This document shows positions 36,944-48,142 of a stretch of DNA of 64,000 nt, piece after piece. This DNA comes from Sciurus carolinensis (taxonomy: Eukaryota; Chordata; Mammalia; Rodentia; Sciuridae). Under the pieces are notes generated by a model. That model ran no database searches. It was not told the DNA's origin and worked only from the letters and a program-made list of their open reading frames with translations. The translations under genes were made by a program, and so were the position numbers. Each line of letters begins with the position of its first letter. Position 1 is the stretch's first letter. The stretch covers positions 54,063,156 to 54,127,155 of the forward strand of contig NC_062224.1 in assembly GCF_902686445.1 (NCBI RefSeq), written 5' to 3'.

Positions 36944-38814
36944 TTCTCACTTCTTAGAAAGGTTTTTTTTGAAGGCTGCATTCAAGCTCAAGTGATTTGC
37001 CAAATAAGTTTTCTTCAATTAAAATCTGCTTAAAGAGCAAAAATCACAGATCAGAGTTTATCTTTTCCTTGAGTAAAGAGAAACCAGGGTAATTTTAATA
37101 TTTCTTTCTCTACATTTTTACAAAAGAGAAATTTGTATGATTTTATGTCACATTAAACAAGGAAGAATCAACTTGAGGACTTCTGGCCAGGTTTTGTTTT
37201 TGTGGGTTTTTGTTTTGCTTTGTTTTGCTTTTGTTTATTTGTTTCTGTAGTTGTAGCAACTGCAGGTACTAAAACTCTCCCATGTCAATATCATGGTTAA
37301 CCCTGACTTCCTCCAGCCCCAGGAGATGAGAGCTGAAAGGAATCTGAGTGGTCATCCAGTTTTGCCATCTCAGGTAAAGGTGAGGCAGCTAGAAGAGTGC
37401 CCAGGATCTGCAGCCACACCAAAACCTTGCCTGTCATTATTGGCCAGGTTTAACCCTGACTAGTTAGATAAGTAGGAAGACATCTGATTCCCTACTTACC
37501 TGTCAATAAAGATTTCCTATGACTTATTCTTAAATGGTTGCAACTTTTCTCAGGGTATTAAGTATACCAAATGTATTACACTATGGCATTTTCCCAGCAT
37601 TGGTACAGAACAGATTCTGTCAAGCTGTGTTTTATGTGATTAACCTGGGAAATGCTTTCTTGCTAAGTTTGAGGTGCCAGGTTCTTGTTAAAGAAGTTTC
37701 TCTTTGAGCCAAGAAATATTTTTCTAAGGCAGTCCAGTGTCCTGCTGTTGCTTTCTGGTTTCTTTGTGAAGCTTTGGACAGCTCCCAGCTGTTATAATAG
37801 AAGTATACAGTGATAGCACCTTGTGCTCCAAAAATCACACTGTGCTATTCCTCAAGTTTCAGTATTAATGCAATACCTCAGGCTGGAGTCCCTGGAGGGT
37901 GAAGCAAAGGGCAAGGTAACAAAGAATTCTTAGACATATCCTGTTTTAGACAAGTTTTGCTAGCTTGGGGAGAACAATGGCTCTGTGTAGGTTAGAGAAG
38001 ATCCTAGAGTTTCTCTGCCCAGGCAACTCTTCTCATTCTCAGTTCAAATCATCAGATGAAATACAGGGGTTAAGATGTGCCAAGAAAGACTCCTGGAAAT
38101 GGAAGGACCAGGGCATTGCTTTGCAATAGCTGAGTGCACTTACAAAGGTAAATGCTGTCCAAAGACTGGTGCAGTATCCTGAGAGGGCATTCAAGGGGCT
38201 ATCTGTGCAAGCTCTCCCAGTAAAAGTGTCATGAGACTTATGAGGAGCTATCAAACTGAATAGTTCCCACAGTCTCTTTCCAAAGTAAGCAGCACAGCTT
38301 TGGGTGAACTTCATAGGAATGTCCCAAGAGATCCCAGCTTCTATCTAGTATTTCTATTCTTCAGGCCATTGTAGTGAGCATATGACCAGAAGTCTTCCCT
38401 ACTGAAACTTGAGTAGCAGTATAGGTGATAGGACCATGCAAAGGCTCAGAAAGAGCCTGCTAAATTAATATCTCAAGATTCAAAGTCTAAGCTGGCATGT
38501 TCTCTGATTAATTTGACATCATAATTCTGCCAATATACCTCTACAAATACTGAGGGAGCATCTAGTGGTGTATAAAGCTTTGTGCTCATGAATTGGCAGA
38601 AGCAAAGAGAAATATGATCCCTGGTCCATGTTATCTTAATAGTCAAGGAGAGAAAAGAGACAGGGTCCCAAAACAGACTTTACCCTTCAAGATTTCTCCA
38701 GCCTGACGACCCTCCCCTCCAGGACAGACATCAACTCAGGACTTGAACTTTACACTCCACTGGGTTCCTGGAATGCATTGTATTTTCTCATTCCATCTGC
38801 AAAATGCACCATGA
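36944..38814. other. No recognisable gene (1.9 kb)
   Basis: Unassigned sequence. A T/G-rich simple stretch lies at 37190-37255. The segment near 37320-37400 (gagagctgaaaggaatctga, tgaggcagctagaagagtgc) looks like an ancient interspersed repeat that I cannot name with confidence. Confidence 0.4.
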
Positions 38815-39345
38815 AGAGTGTGAGTTTGGGAATCAAACCATCGGCACTTCTTATGTTGGCTCAACATTTAATAGCTGTGACCTTTTGTAAATGTCTTAGC
38901 TTTCTTTTTTTTTAATTTTATTTATTTATTTTTTTAAATTGTATACAAATGGGATACATGTTGTTTCTCTATTTGTACATAGAGTCAAGGCATACCATTT
39001 GTGTAATCATATGTTTACATAGGGCAATGATGTTTATTTTTTTTCCCTTCCCCCCCACCCCTCCCACCCCTCTTTTCCCTCTATACAGTCCTTCTTTCCT
39101 TCATTCTTACCGCTCTCCTTATCCCTAACCCTAAACCTAACCCTAAACCTAATGCTAACCCCTCCCACCCCCATTATATGTCCTCATCCACTTATCAGCG
39201 AGATCATTCGTCCTTTAGTTTTTTGAGATTGGCTTATCTCACTTAGCATGATATTCTCCAATTTCGTCCATTTGCCTACAAATGCCATAATTTTATCATG
39301 TCTTAGCTTTCTTGAGCTTCAGTTCCTGCATCTATAAAACTGGTT
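38815..39345 (+). repeat. MIR SINE split by an L1 insertion
   Basis: The left part reads ataatagctgtgac-like MIR core (aatagctgtgaccttttgta). The right part continues with cttgagcttcagttcctgca and tctataaaactgg. The two halves are contiguous once the L1 segment 38907-39297 and one copy of its duplication are set aside. Confidence 0.75.
38907..39297 (-). mobile_element. 5'-truncated young L1 3' end
   Basis: A 391-bp antisense L1 3' end holds the A-rich tail, the telomere-like hexamers (about 39122-39160), the G-quadruplex tract and the last ORF2 codons. The perfect 16-bp duplication atgtcttagctttctt lies at 38891-38906 and 39298-39313. Confidence 0.95.
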
Positions 39346-40124
39346 CTTAAACTCAGATCCCATTTCACAGCCAACAGAACATCAGTCATGCATGACTACA
39401 TAATCAATACATTCCTTCCTTTCTCATTCTTCCCACTCCTCACAGATTGCTGGTTCTTTCTGGTCCTACTATTCTCTTTATATAAGGTATTTCAAAATCT
39501 TCATTTGTAACAAAGAACTCTTTTACACGGTCTTCATTATGTTTGACATATATCATGTTAACAGAGCAGAAAGATAAGAAAATGAGGGTTAATGTTTTAG
39601 TTATTGCTGGATTCATGAACATAAGTATTTTTAAGGCTTTCAACAAAAATGTGGCAAGCACCAATGAACACACAGTTCTGTGGCAACAGTCTCAAGTGGA
39701 TTTCAATTTGCAAATCATGTTACTCTTGTCTTGGATATCTTCATTGGTTTCCCTGGAAACTATAAACATTATAGTTTATATATATTATTATTCTAATAAT
39801 GTCCCACATTATCCAGCCTCTTTGACTAGTGGTCAATATTCTGTGTTAGGCAATGAATATAAACTTTTCCAGGACTTCTTTAACCAGCCTGTATTTACCT
39901 GCTGAACCCGAATTAGAGAAAATGTGCTCTCATAGAACACTTTTTCTAAAATTTAAATTTCTATTTCTTAAACCCTCTAGGCAATATGAGAGAAACCATA
40001 AGAGAATAAATACTATTCTTTTATTCAAATAAAAATACTCTCAATTTGTGACCATAAATCATTAGATTCATTCCAAAATTACAGAAGAAAATAAGTTTTT
40101 TGTTTTCTGTTTTTTTTTTTTTTG

Positions 40125-40152
40125 GTATGTGTGTGTGTGTGTGTGTGTGTGT
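40125..40152 (+). repeat. (GT)n microsatellite
   Basis: Uninterrupted GT dinucleotides after an upstream T-run. Confidence 0.95.
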
Positions 40153-40226
40153 TGAACAAGAGTTGCTACAGTTGGACCCCCCACCCCCTGCAAATAAAAA
40201 AGCAACAAAGCACACTTGAAGAAATG

Positions 40227-40300
40227 TCAAGTCTGGGAGTTTAGTAATAAAGCACTTGCCTGGCATGCCCAACCACACATCCTCATAACCACAAGGAGAG
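40227..40300 (+). repeat. Decayed ID SINE
   Basis: aagcacttgcctggcatgcc is the ID interior. The A-box side (gtctgggagtttagtaataa) and the tail are degraded. Confidence 0.55.
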
Positions 40301-41603
40301 AGAAAAGAAAGAAAAAGAAACGTCAAAGCTATGCACCTCTGCTGGACCTGATTCTTCCTGGGAGAAGATAATACATTGCTTACTTTTAATTCAGGAATTA
40401 CTTTAATTTAAAAAAATCAATGGACTCCATTCCATTTCTTTCCTCCCATCAAGAGGGAATGACTTGTATTATTGAAACTAAGGGAAGCTAAACACTTGGA
40501 GTTTGCTTACCTGAAATGAAGATAAGGATTCAGAGTGGTATCAAATGTCATCTTTGTAATTAAAAGATAAATGTTGCATGATCTTTGACTTACAATGGCA
40601 AGATTACCATTGCTATGAGAAAGATTACTAGAACAGTTAGTTCTGTCCACTAGCATTATTTATTTTTAGTATATAATTAGCCTATTGTTGATCGAAACAT
40701 TTTTTTTTCTTTTTCATAAGTAGATCCCTGCCATCCACTGAGGAAGCCATTATTTACATGTGACTTTTTAAGCATAAATGTAAATTAAATTAAATTGAAT
40801 TAAACTTCAACTCTTACTCTCCTTGTCACATTTCAGGTGCTTTCTAACCACATGTAGCTAGTGGTGACCATAATGGACAGCACAGAATACTACATTTCCA
40901 TCAGCACAGAAAATTCTACCAAACAGCACTGATGAGAAAATATTCTGACCCAATTTGGTCTGTTTCCTCTGCTTTTAGACCCAGTTGATTCTTTTTTGCA
41001 TATCTTAAGTTGTTCTTATCACTCTCCAAATCTATGCAGCATGGGCCTCCTTACTTTAGTGTTTCCCTTGTTGCTATTTTCAGAAAGTTTCCACTTGCAT
41101 TTGCAATAAAGTTTGCTCTCATTTGCAATAAAGCTGTTTCTTGCATTTTTATTATAAAAATTTTATACCCTGTGGACAATTTGCAAAGTATGAAAAGTAA
41201 GCACAGGATAATATTATAAAACCTAAACCCCTCACCAAGAATGTTTAGCACTCCTGACATTATATTATATTGCATTTTGCTGTTTTTTAAATACATAGGC
41301 ATATTTTTAAAAATAGTTTTTGTTCCTTTTTGGACATTATGTTATCACTAATGTCATTTAATTCTCTTCAAAAGTATTATTGTATAAAAGTCAATCATTT
41401 AGATATTTGCTAGGATATTTAGCTTTTTTCTCCAGTTTCTCCCTATTATAAACACAGTCATAAAGGATAAGCTTGGACCCAACTATTGAATGTATAAGAA
41501 TTTTATCTTCTAAGATAAATATCTTGAAGTGAAATTGCTAATTCCAAAGCTGTGAATATTTTTAAATCATATAATTGATTTTAAAGAAATAAATATCTAT
41601 TTT

Positions 41604-41803
41604 TTTTATTTATTTTTTTACGTTTACATAGGGTAATGATGTTTATTATATTTTTCCCCCTCCCCCCCACCCCTCCCACCCCTCCACCCCTCTTTTCCCT
41701 CTACACAGTCCTTCTTTCCTTCATTCTTACTGCTCTCCTTGGCCTAACTCTAAACCTAACCCTAAACCTAATGCTAGCCCGTCCCACCCCCCATTATATG
41801 TCC
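41604..41803 (-). other. L1 3' UTR, prematurely ended
   Basis: The T-rich tail (41604-41619) joins directly to cgtttacatagggtaatgat. The segment aaatgggatacatgttg... present in the other copies is absent. An AATAAA on the L1 sense strand (plus-strand tttatt at 41642-41647) lies about 22 bp before the tail. Telomere-like hexamers (about 41741-41775) and the C-rich tract (about 41655-41695) are kept. Confidence 0.85.
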
Positions 41804-44800
41804 TCATCCGCTTATCAGCGAGATCATTCGTCCTTTAGTTTTTTGAGATTGGCTTATCTCACTTAGCATGATATTCTCCAATTTCGACCATTTGCCTACA
41901 AATGCCATAATTTTATCATTCTTCATTGCGGAGTAATATTCCATTGTATAAATATGCCACAGTTTCTTTATCCATTCATCAACTGAAGGGCATCTAGGTT
42001 GGTTCCACAATCTGGCTATGGTGAATTGAGCAGCAATGAACATTGATGTGGCTGTATCTCTGTAGTATGCTGATTTTAAGTCCTTTGGGTATAGGCCAAG
42101 GAGTGGGATAGCTGGGTCAAATGGTGTTTCCATTCCAAGCTTTCTGAGGAATCTCCACACTGCTTTCCAGAGTGGTTGCACTAATTTGCAACCCCACCAG
42201 CAATGTATGAGTGTTCCTTTTTCACCACATCCTCGCCAACACCTATTGTTGCTTGTATTCTTGATAATCGCCATTCTAATTGGGGTGAGATGAAATCTTA
42301 GGGTAGTTTTGATTTGCATTTCCCTTATTACTAGGGATGTTGAACATTTTTTCATATATCTGGTGATTACTTGTACATCTTCTTCTGTGAAGTGTCTGTT
42401 CATTTCCTTAGCCCATTTGTTGATTGGATTATTTGTATTCTTCGTGTAGAGTTTTTTGAGTTCTTTATAGATTCTGGAAATTAGCGCTCTATCTGAGGTA
42501 TGGTTGGCAAAGATATTCTCCCACTCTGTAGGCTCTCTCTTCACATTTCTGATAGTTTCCTTTGCTGAGAGAAAGCTTTTTAGTTTGAATCTATCCCAGT
42601 TGTTTATTCTTGCTTTTATTTCTTGTGCTATGGGAGTCCTGTTAAGGAAATCTGATCCTGAGCCAACAAGTTGAAGATTTGGACCTACTTTTTCTTCTAT
42701 AAGATGCAGGGTCTCTGGTCTGATTCCGAGGTCCTTGATCCATTTTGAGTTGAGTTTTGTGTAGGGTGAGAGATAGGGGTTTAGTTTCATTCTATTGCAT
42801 ATAGTTTTCCACTTTTCCCAGCACCATTTGTTGAAGAGGCTATCTTTTCTCCATTGCATATTGTTGGAACCTTTGTCTAGTATGAGAAAATTGTATTTAT
42901 TTGGGTTTGTGTCCATGTCCTCTATTCTGTACCATTGATCTACCTGTCTATTTTGGTACCAATACCATGCCGTTTTTGTTACTATTGCTTTGTAGTAGAG
43001 TTGAAGATCTGGTATTGCAATACCCCCTGCTTCGCTCTTGCTACTGAGGATTGCTTTAGCTATTCTAGGTTTTTTATTCTTCCAGATGAATTTCATAATT
43101 GCTTGCTCTATTTCTGCGAGGTACATCATTGGGATTTTAATTGGAATTGCATTGAATCTGTATAGAACTTTAGGTAGTATAGCCATTTTGACGATATTAA
43201 TTCTGCCTATCCAGGAACATGGGAGATCTTTCCATCTTCTAAGGTTTTCTTGAATTTCTTTCTTTAGTGTTCTGTAGTTCTCATTGTAGAGGTCTTTCAC
43301 CTCTTTTGTGAGATTGATTCCCAAGTATTTTATTTTTTTCGATGCTATTGTGAATGGGGTAGTTTTCCTAATTTCTCTTTCTGAAGATTCATCACTTATG
43401 TATAAAAATGCATTGGATTTATGAGCATTGATCTTGTAACCTGCTACTTTACTGAATTCACTTATGAGTTCTAAAAGTTTTCTGGTGGAATTTCCAGGTT
43501 CCTCTAAATATATAATCATGTCATCAGCGAACAGGGATAGTTTGAGTTCTTCTTTTCCTATTCGTATCCCTTTAATTTCTTTGGTTTGTCTGATTGCTCT
43601 GGCTAGAGTCTCAAGGAGGATGTTGAAGAGAAGCGGTGAAAGAGGGCATCCCTGCCTTGTTCCAGTTTTTAGGGGGAACGCTTTCAGTTTTTCACCATTT
43701 AGAATGATATTAGCCATGGGCTTAGCGTAGATGGCCTTTATAATGTTTAGGAATGTTCCCATTACCCCAATTTTTTCTAGTGTTTTGAGCATGAAGGTAT
43801 GCTGTATTTTATCAAATGCTTTTTCTGCATCTATTGAAATAATCATGTGATTCTTAACTTTAAGTCTGTTGATATGGTGAATGACATTTATTGATTTCCG
43901 AATGTTGAACCAACCTTGCATCCCTGGGATAAAACCCACTTGATCGTGGTGCACTATCTTTTTAATAAATATTTGTATGCGATTTGCTAAAATTTTGTTG
44001 AGAATTTTTGCATCGATGTTCATTAAGGATATTGGTCTGAAATTTTCTTTCCTTGATGTGTCTCTGTCTGGTTTAGGTATCAGGGTGATATTGGCTTCAT
44101 AGAACGAGTTTGGTAGGGTTCCCTCCTCTTCTATTTCATGGAATAGTTTGAGGAGTATTGGAATGAGCTCTTCTTTAAAGGTTTTGTAGAACTCGGCTGA
44201 GAACCCATCTGGTCCTGGACTTTTCTTTGTTGGTAGGCTTTTGATGACCTCTTCTATTTCATTGCTTGAAATTGGTTTATTTAAGTTGTGTATGTCCTCC
44301 TCGTTCAGTTTAGGTAGTTCATATGTCTCTAGAAATTTGTTGATGTCTTCAAGGTTTTCTGTTTTGTTGGAGTATAGATTTTCGAAATAGCTTCTAATTA
44401 TGTTTTGTATTTCACTCGTGTCTGTTGTGATGTTTCCTTGTTCATTCCGAATTTTAGTAATTTGAGTTTTCTCCCTCTTTCTCTTTGTTAGTGTGGCTAA
44501 GGGTTTATCAATTTTATTTATTTTTTCAAAGAACCAACTATTTATTTTATTAATTTTTCTGATTGTTTCTTTTGTTTCGATTTCGTTGATTTCGGCTCTG
44601 ATTTTAACTATTTCCTGTCTTCTACTACTTTTGGTATTGGTCTGCTCTTCTTTTTCTAGTGCTTTGAGCTGTAGTGTTAACTCGTTTATTTGTTGATTTC
44701 TACTTCTTTTTTTGAATGCACCCCATGAAATAAATCTTCCTCTAAGTACTGCTTTCGTAGTGTCCCAGAGATTTTGATATGATGTGTCTTTGTTCTCGTT

Positions 44801-45653
44801 TACTTCTAAGAATTTTTTTTATTTCCCTCCTGATGTCTTCTGTTATCCATTCATCATATAATAGTGTATTATTTAGTCTCCAGGTATTGGAGAAGTTTCT
44901 GTTTTTTATTCTGTCATTTATTTCTAATTTCAATCCATTATGATCTGATAGAGTACAAGGTAGTATCTCTATCTTCTTGTATTTACTAACAGTAGCTTTG
45001 TGGCATAAAATATGGTCTATTTTAGAGAAGGATCCATGTGCTGCTGAGAAGAAAGTGTATTCGTTCTTTGTTGGATGGTATATTCTATATATGTCCGTTA
45101 AGTCTAAATTGCTGATTGTGTTGTTGAGATCTATAGTTTCTTTATTCAATTTTTGTTTGGACGATCTATCCAGTGGTGAGAGAGGTGTGTTAAAATCGCC
45201 TAGTATTATTGTGTTGTGGTCTATTTGATTTCTGGAATTGAGAAGGATTTGTTTGACGTACGTGGATGAGCCTATGTTCGGGGCATAGATATTTATGATT
45301 GTTATGTCTTGCTGATTTATGCTTCCCTTAAGCAGCATGTAATGTCCTTCTTTATCCCTTCTGACTAGTTTTGGTTTGAAGTCCACATTATCTGAGATGA
45401 GGATGGATACTCCAGCTTTTTTGCTGTGTCCGTGTGCATGGTATGTTTGTCCCCATCCTTTCACCTTTAGTCTATGGGTGTCTCTTTCTATGAGATGAGT
45501 CTCTTGCAGGCAGCATATTGTTGGATTTTTCTTTTTAATCCAATCTGCCAGTCTGTGTCTTTTGATTGATGAATTCAGGCCATTAACATTCAGGGTTATT
45601 ATTGTGATATGATTTGTATTCCCAGTCAATTGACTCGTATTTGTTTTTGACAT
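41804..45653 (-). pseudogene. L1 ORF2p with a 1-bp insertion
   Basis: The endonuclease part (45653 down to about 44815) is open and carries [22 protein letters not shown] and SDH. A plus-strand T7 run in the 16-kb copy is T8 here (44813-44820), so the frame shifts after IRREIKK and stops at 44742. From there on the original frame continues to the natural stop at 41804, including [18 protein letters not shown] and the C-x3-C-x7-H-x4-C motif. The ATG at 44021-44023 is just the first internal methionine. In the parts I compared with the 16-kb copy I saw no other break. Confidence 0.92.
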
Positions 45654-45684
45654 GATTTGGTTTCTCCTTTATTTGGCTATTCCT

Positions 45685-46731
45685 TTAGGCTAGCGCCTCC
45701 TGTTGCTGATTTGCATCGTTGTTTTTCATCTCTTCCTCATGGAATATTTTGCTGAGAATGTTCTGTAATGCTGGCTTTCTTTTTGTAAATTCCTTTAGCT
45801 TTTGTTTATCATGGAAGGATCTTATTTCATCGTCAAATTTGAAGGTAAGTTTTGCTGGGTATAAGATTCTTGGTTGGCATCCGTTTTCTTTCAGGGCTTG
45901 GTATATGTTGTTCCAGGCCCTTCTAGCTTTTAGGGTCTGGATTGAAAAATCTGCTGATATTCTTATTGGTTTCCCTCTGAATGTAATTTGATTCTTTTCT
46001 CTCGCGGCCTTTAAAATTCTGTCTTTATTTTGTATGTTAGGTATTTTCATAATAATGTGCCTTGGTGTGGGTCTGTTGTAATTTTGTATGTTTGGAGTTC
46101 TATAAGCCTCTTGTACTTGGTTTTCCATTTCGTTCTTCAGATTTGGGAAATTTTCTGTTATTATTTCATTGAATAGATTGTTCATTCCTTTGGTTTGTTT
46201 CTCTAAGCCTTCCTCAATCCCAATAATTCTTAAATTTGGCCTTTTCATGATATCCCATAGTTCTTGGAGATTCTGTTCATGATTTCTTACCATCTTCTCT
46301 GTTTGTTCAACTTTGTTTTCAAGGTTAAATATTTTGTCTTCAATGTCTGAGGTTCTGTCTTCCAGGTGTTCTATCCTATTGGTTATGCTTTCTGTGGAGT
46401 TTTTAACTTGGTTTATTGTTTCCTTCATTTCAAGGATTTCAGTTTGGTTTTTTTTCAGTATCTCTAACTCTTTATTGAAATGATCTCTTGCTTCCCGTAT
46501 TTGGTCTTTTAACTGTTGATTGGTGCGATCATTTAATGCCTGCATTTGCTCTTTCATCTCCTCCTTCAATGCCTGCATTTGCTCTTTCATCTCCTCATTA
46601 GCTTCCCTGATCGTTTTAATTACGTACATTCTGAACTCCCTTTCTGACATTTCTTCTGCTGTGCTGTCATTGGGTTTTATTGATGTAGTATCTAGGTTTG
46701 TTTGGGACATTTTCTTCCCTTGTTTTCTCAT
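45685..46731 (-). CDS. L1 ORF1p, RNA-binding chaperone, full length
   Basis: This 348-codon open frame starts MRKQGKKMSQTNLDT. ORF1p trimerises, coats L1 RNA and is needed for L1 mobility. The N-terminal half is a heptad-rich coiled coil, including two copies of an 11-residue block (EEMKEQMQALK/N). The RRM begins around MKRPNLRIIGIEEG. The C-terminal domain contains RPTPRHIIMKIPN and REKNQITFRGKPIRI and ends shortly after KRKPALQNILSKIFHEEEM. The length is typical of mammalian L1 ORF1p. The stop lies 31 bp before the ORF2 start. The 16-kb L1 copy of this gene carries a 1-bp deletion. Confidence 0.95.
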   Translation of the reverse strand: MRKQGKKMSQTNLDTTSIKPNDSTAEEMSEREFRMYVIKTIREANEEMKEQMQALKEEMKEQMQALNDRTNQQLKDQIREARDHFNKELEILKKNQTEILEMKETINQVKNSTESITNRIEHLEDRTSDIEDKIFNLENKVEQTEKMVRNHEQNLQELWDIMKRPNLRIIGIEEGLEKQTKGMNNLFNEIITENFPNLKNEMENQVQEAYRTPNIQNYNRPTPRHIIMKIPNIQNKDRILKAAREKNQITFRGKPIRISADFSIQTLKARRAWNNIYQALKENGCQPRILYPAKLTFKFDDEIRSFHDKQKLKEFTKRKPALQNILSKIFHEEEMKNNDANQQQEALA

Positions 46732-48127
46732 AATGGTCAGTTGTCAGTGGGACCCTGAGATATTGCAGTTTTCCACTATTGGCTTATAGTGTCCCAGTAG
46801 ATTTCCAGTGTATCACCTCCCAGCCTTCAGTAGCCTGATGTCTTGGAGGAATCTGATAAAGCAGCTCATTTGAAGAATACTGCCCCTAGCCCCCTACTGG
46901 TTCCACGTTTTGGAACTGGCTCTGTGCGGAAATGCTCTCACTGTGGGCCTGCACCGTGCAGCTGGCCGTGTGGGAAGAGCCCACTGCCGGAGTGTGGAAG
47001 ACTACCTTGGGAAGACTCAAGCTGCCCTGCCCGGCTCTGCTAAGCCACCTCTATCTGGGCCTGCCACCCGGGCTGAGCTTTACCCAGTGGGCAGACTCAC
47101 CCGTGGCTCCACTTCAGTCCGAGTCTCTCAATGCCTCCCCTTCTTAACTCCTGGGTTGTGGAGCGACCGGGGGTGCAGTCTCCCTCTAGGCCGCCATCTT
47201 GGATCGCCCCGTGAAGAGAGCCCGCAGCCGGAGTGGGCAGAGCCGCCTGAAGAGGTCTCCGGCTGCCCTGCCCTTATCCCTGAGGCTGATTGCAGATCGA
47301 GGCTCTCCGCTGGTTCTTTGCAGGAGTACACTGCACTGCAGCGGCTCCGGGACTCGGAGCCTGCTCTGTTCAGACAGGCTCTCACTAGCGGGCCAGTTCC
47401 GTTCCGAGAACCTGGAGAAGCTGGCTGTGTGGGCGGGGCCCACCGCCGGAGTGCGCAGGACTGCCTGTGGATGACTCTAGCTGCCCTGCCCGGCTCCGAT
47501 AAGCCACCTCTATCTGGGCCTGCCACCCGGGCCGAGCTTTACCCAGTGGGCAGACTCACCCGTGGCTCCACTTCAGTCCGAGTCTCTCAATGCCTCCCCT
47601 TCTTAACTCCTGGGTTCTGGAGCGACTGGAGGTGCAGTCTCCCTCTAGGCCGCCATCTTGGATCGCCCCATGAAGAGAGCCCGCAGCCGGAGTGGGCAGA
47701 GCCGCCTGAAGAGGTCTCCGGCTGCCCTGCCCTTATCCCTGAGGCTGATTGCAGATCGAGGCTCTCCGCTGGTTCTTTGCAGGAGTACACTGCACTGCAG
47801 CGGCTCCGGGACTCGGAGCCTGCTCTGTTCAGACAGGCTCTCACTAGCGGGCCAGTTCCGTTCCGAGAACTTGGAGAAGCTGGCTGTGTGGGAGGGGCCC
47901 ACCGCCGGAGTGCGCAGGACTGCCTGTGGATGACTCTAGCTGCCTGCCCTGCCCGGCTCCGATAAGCCACCTCTATCTGGGCCTGCCACCCGGGCTGAGC
48001 TTTACCCAGTGGGCAGACTCACCCGTGGCTCCGCTTCAGTCCGAGTCTCTCAATGCCTCCCCTTCTTAACTCCTGGGTTGTGGAGCGACTGGAGGTGCAG
48101 TCTCCCTCTAGGCCGCCATCTTGGATC
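46732..48127 (-). promoter_or_regulatory. L1 5' UTR with tandem ~459-bp promoter monomers
   Basis: The joint ggatcgcccc/(g,a)tgaagagag recurs at 47201 and 47660, and the outer end ggatc is at 48123. The spacings are 459 and 463 bp. A diverged partial unit precedes ORF1. Each unit ends with the YY1-type motif AAGATGGCGGC (minus strand) at 47190-47200, 47649-47659 and 48112-48122. The GC-rich, repeated organisation parallels the promoter monomers of mouse L1, although I see no sequence identity to those. A plus-strand frame of 351 codons (46910-47965) runs antisense through the monomers. Confidence 0.88.
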
Positions 48128-48142
48128 ATAAATATCTATTTT

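Larger units (their letters stand above)
39346..41588. other. Mostly unassigned; (GT)n microsatellite and a decayed ID
   Basis: No supportable gene. The 120-codon frame at 39543-39905 has no recognisable domain. A (GT)n tract lies at about 40125-40152. Confidence 0.45.
41604..48127 (-). mobile_element. Young full-length L1 with monomeric 5' UTR and shortened 3' end
   Basis: This 6.5-kb element is flanked by a perfect 15-bp duplication, ataaatatctatttt, at 41589-41603 and 48128-48142. ORF1 is open. ORF2 has one visible 1-bp insertion. The 5' UTR holds repeated promoter monomers. The 3' end stops about 80 bp earlier than in the 16-kb copy. Together with the 16-kb L1 it defines a recently mobile family. 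Confidence 0.96.

Noticed and set aside
39543..39905. 120-codon open frame as a gene
   Set aside because: It has no recognisable domain and AT-rich composition. It is compatible with chance.
46910..47965. A host protein-coding gene with internal repeats
   Set aside because: The frame lies entirely in the L1 5' UTR, antisense, and its repeats are the promoter monomers.
47160..48127. A CpG-island promoter of a host gene
   Set aside because: The GC-rich block lies within the target duplication of the L1 and is its leader.
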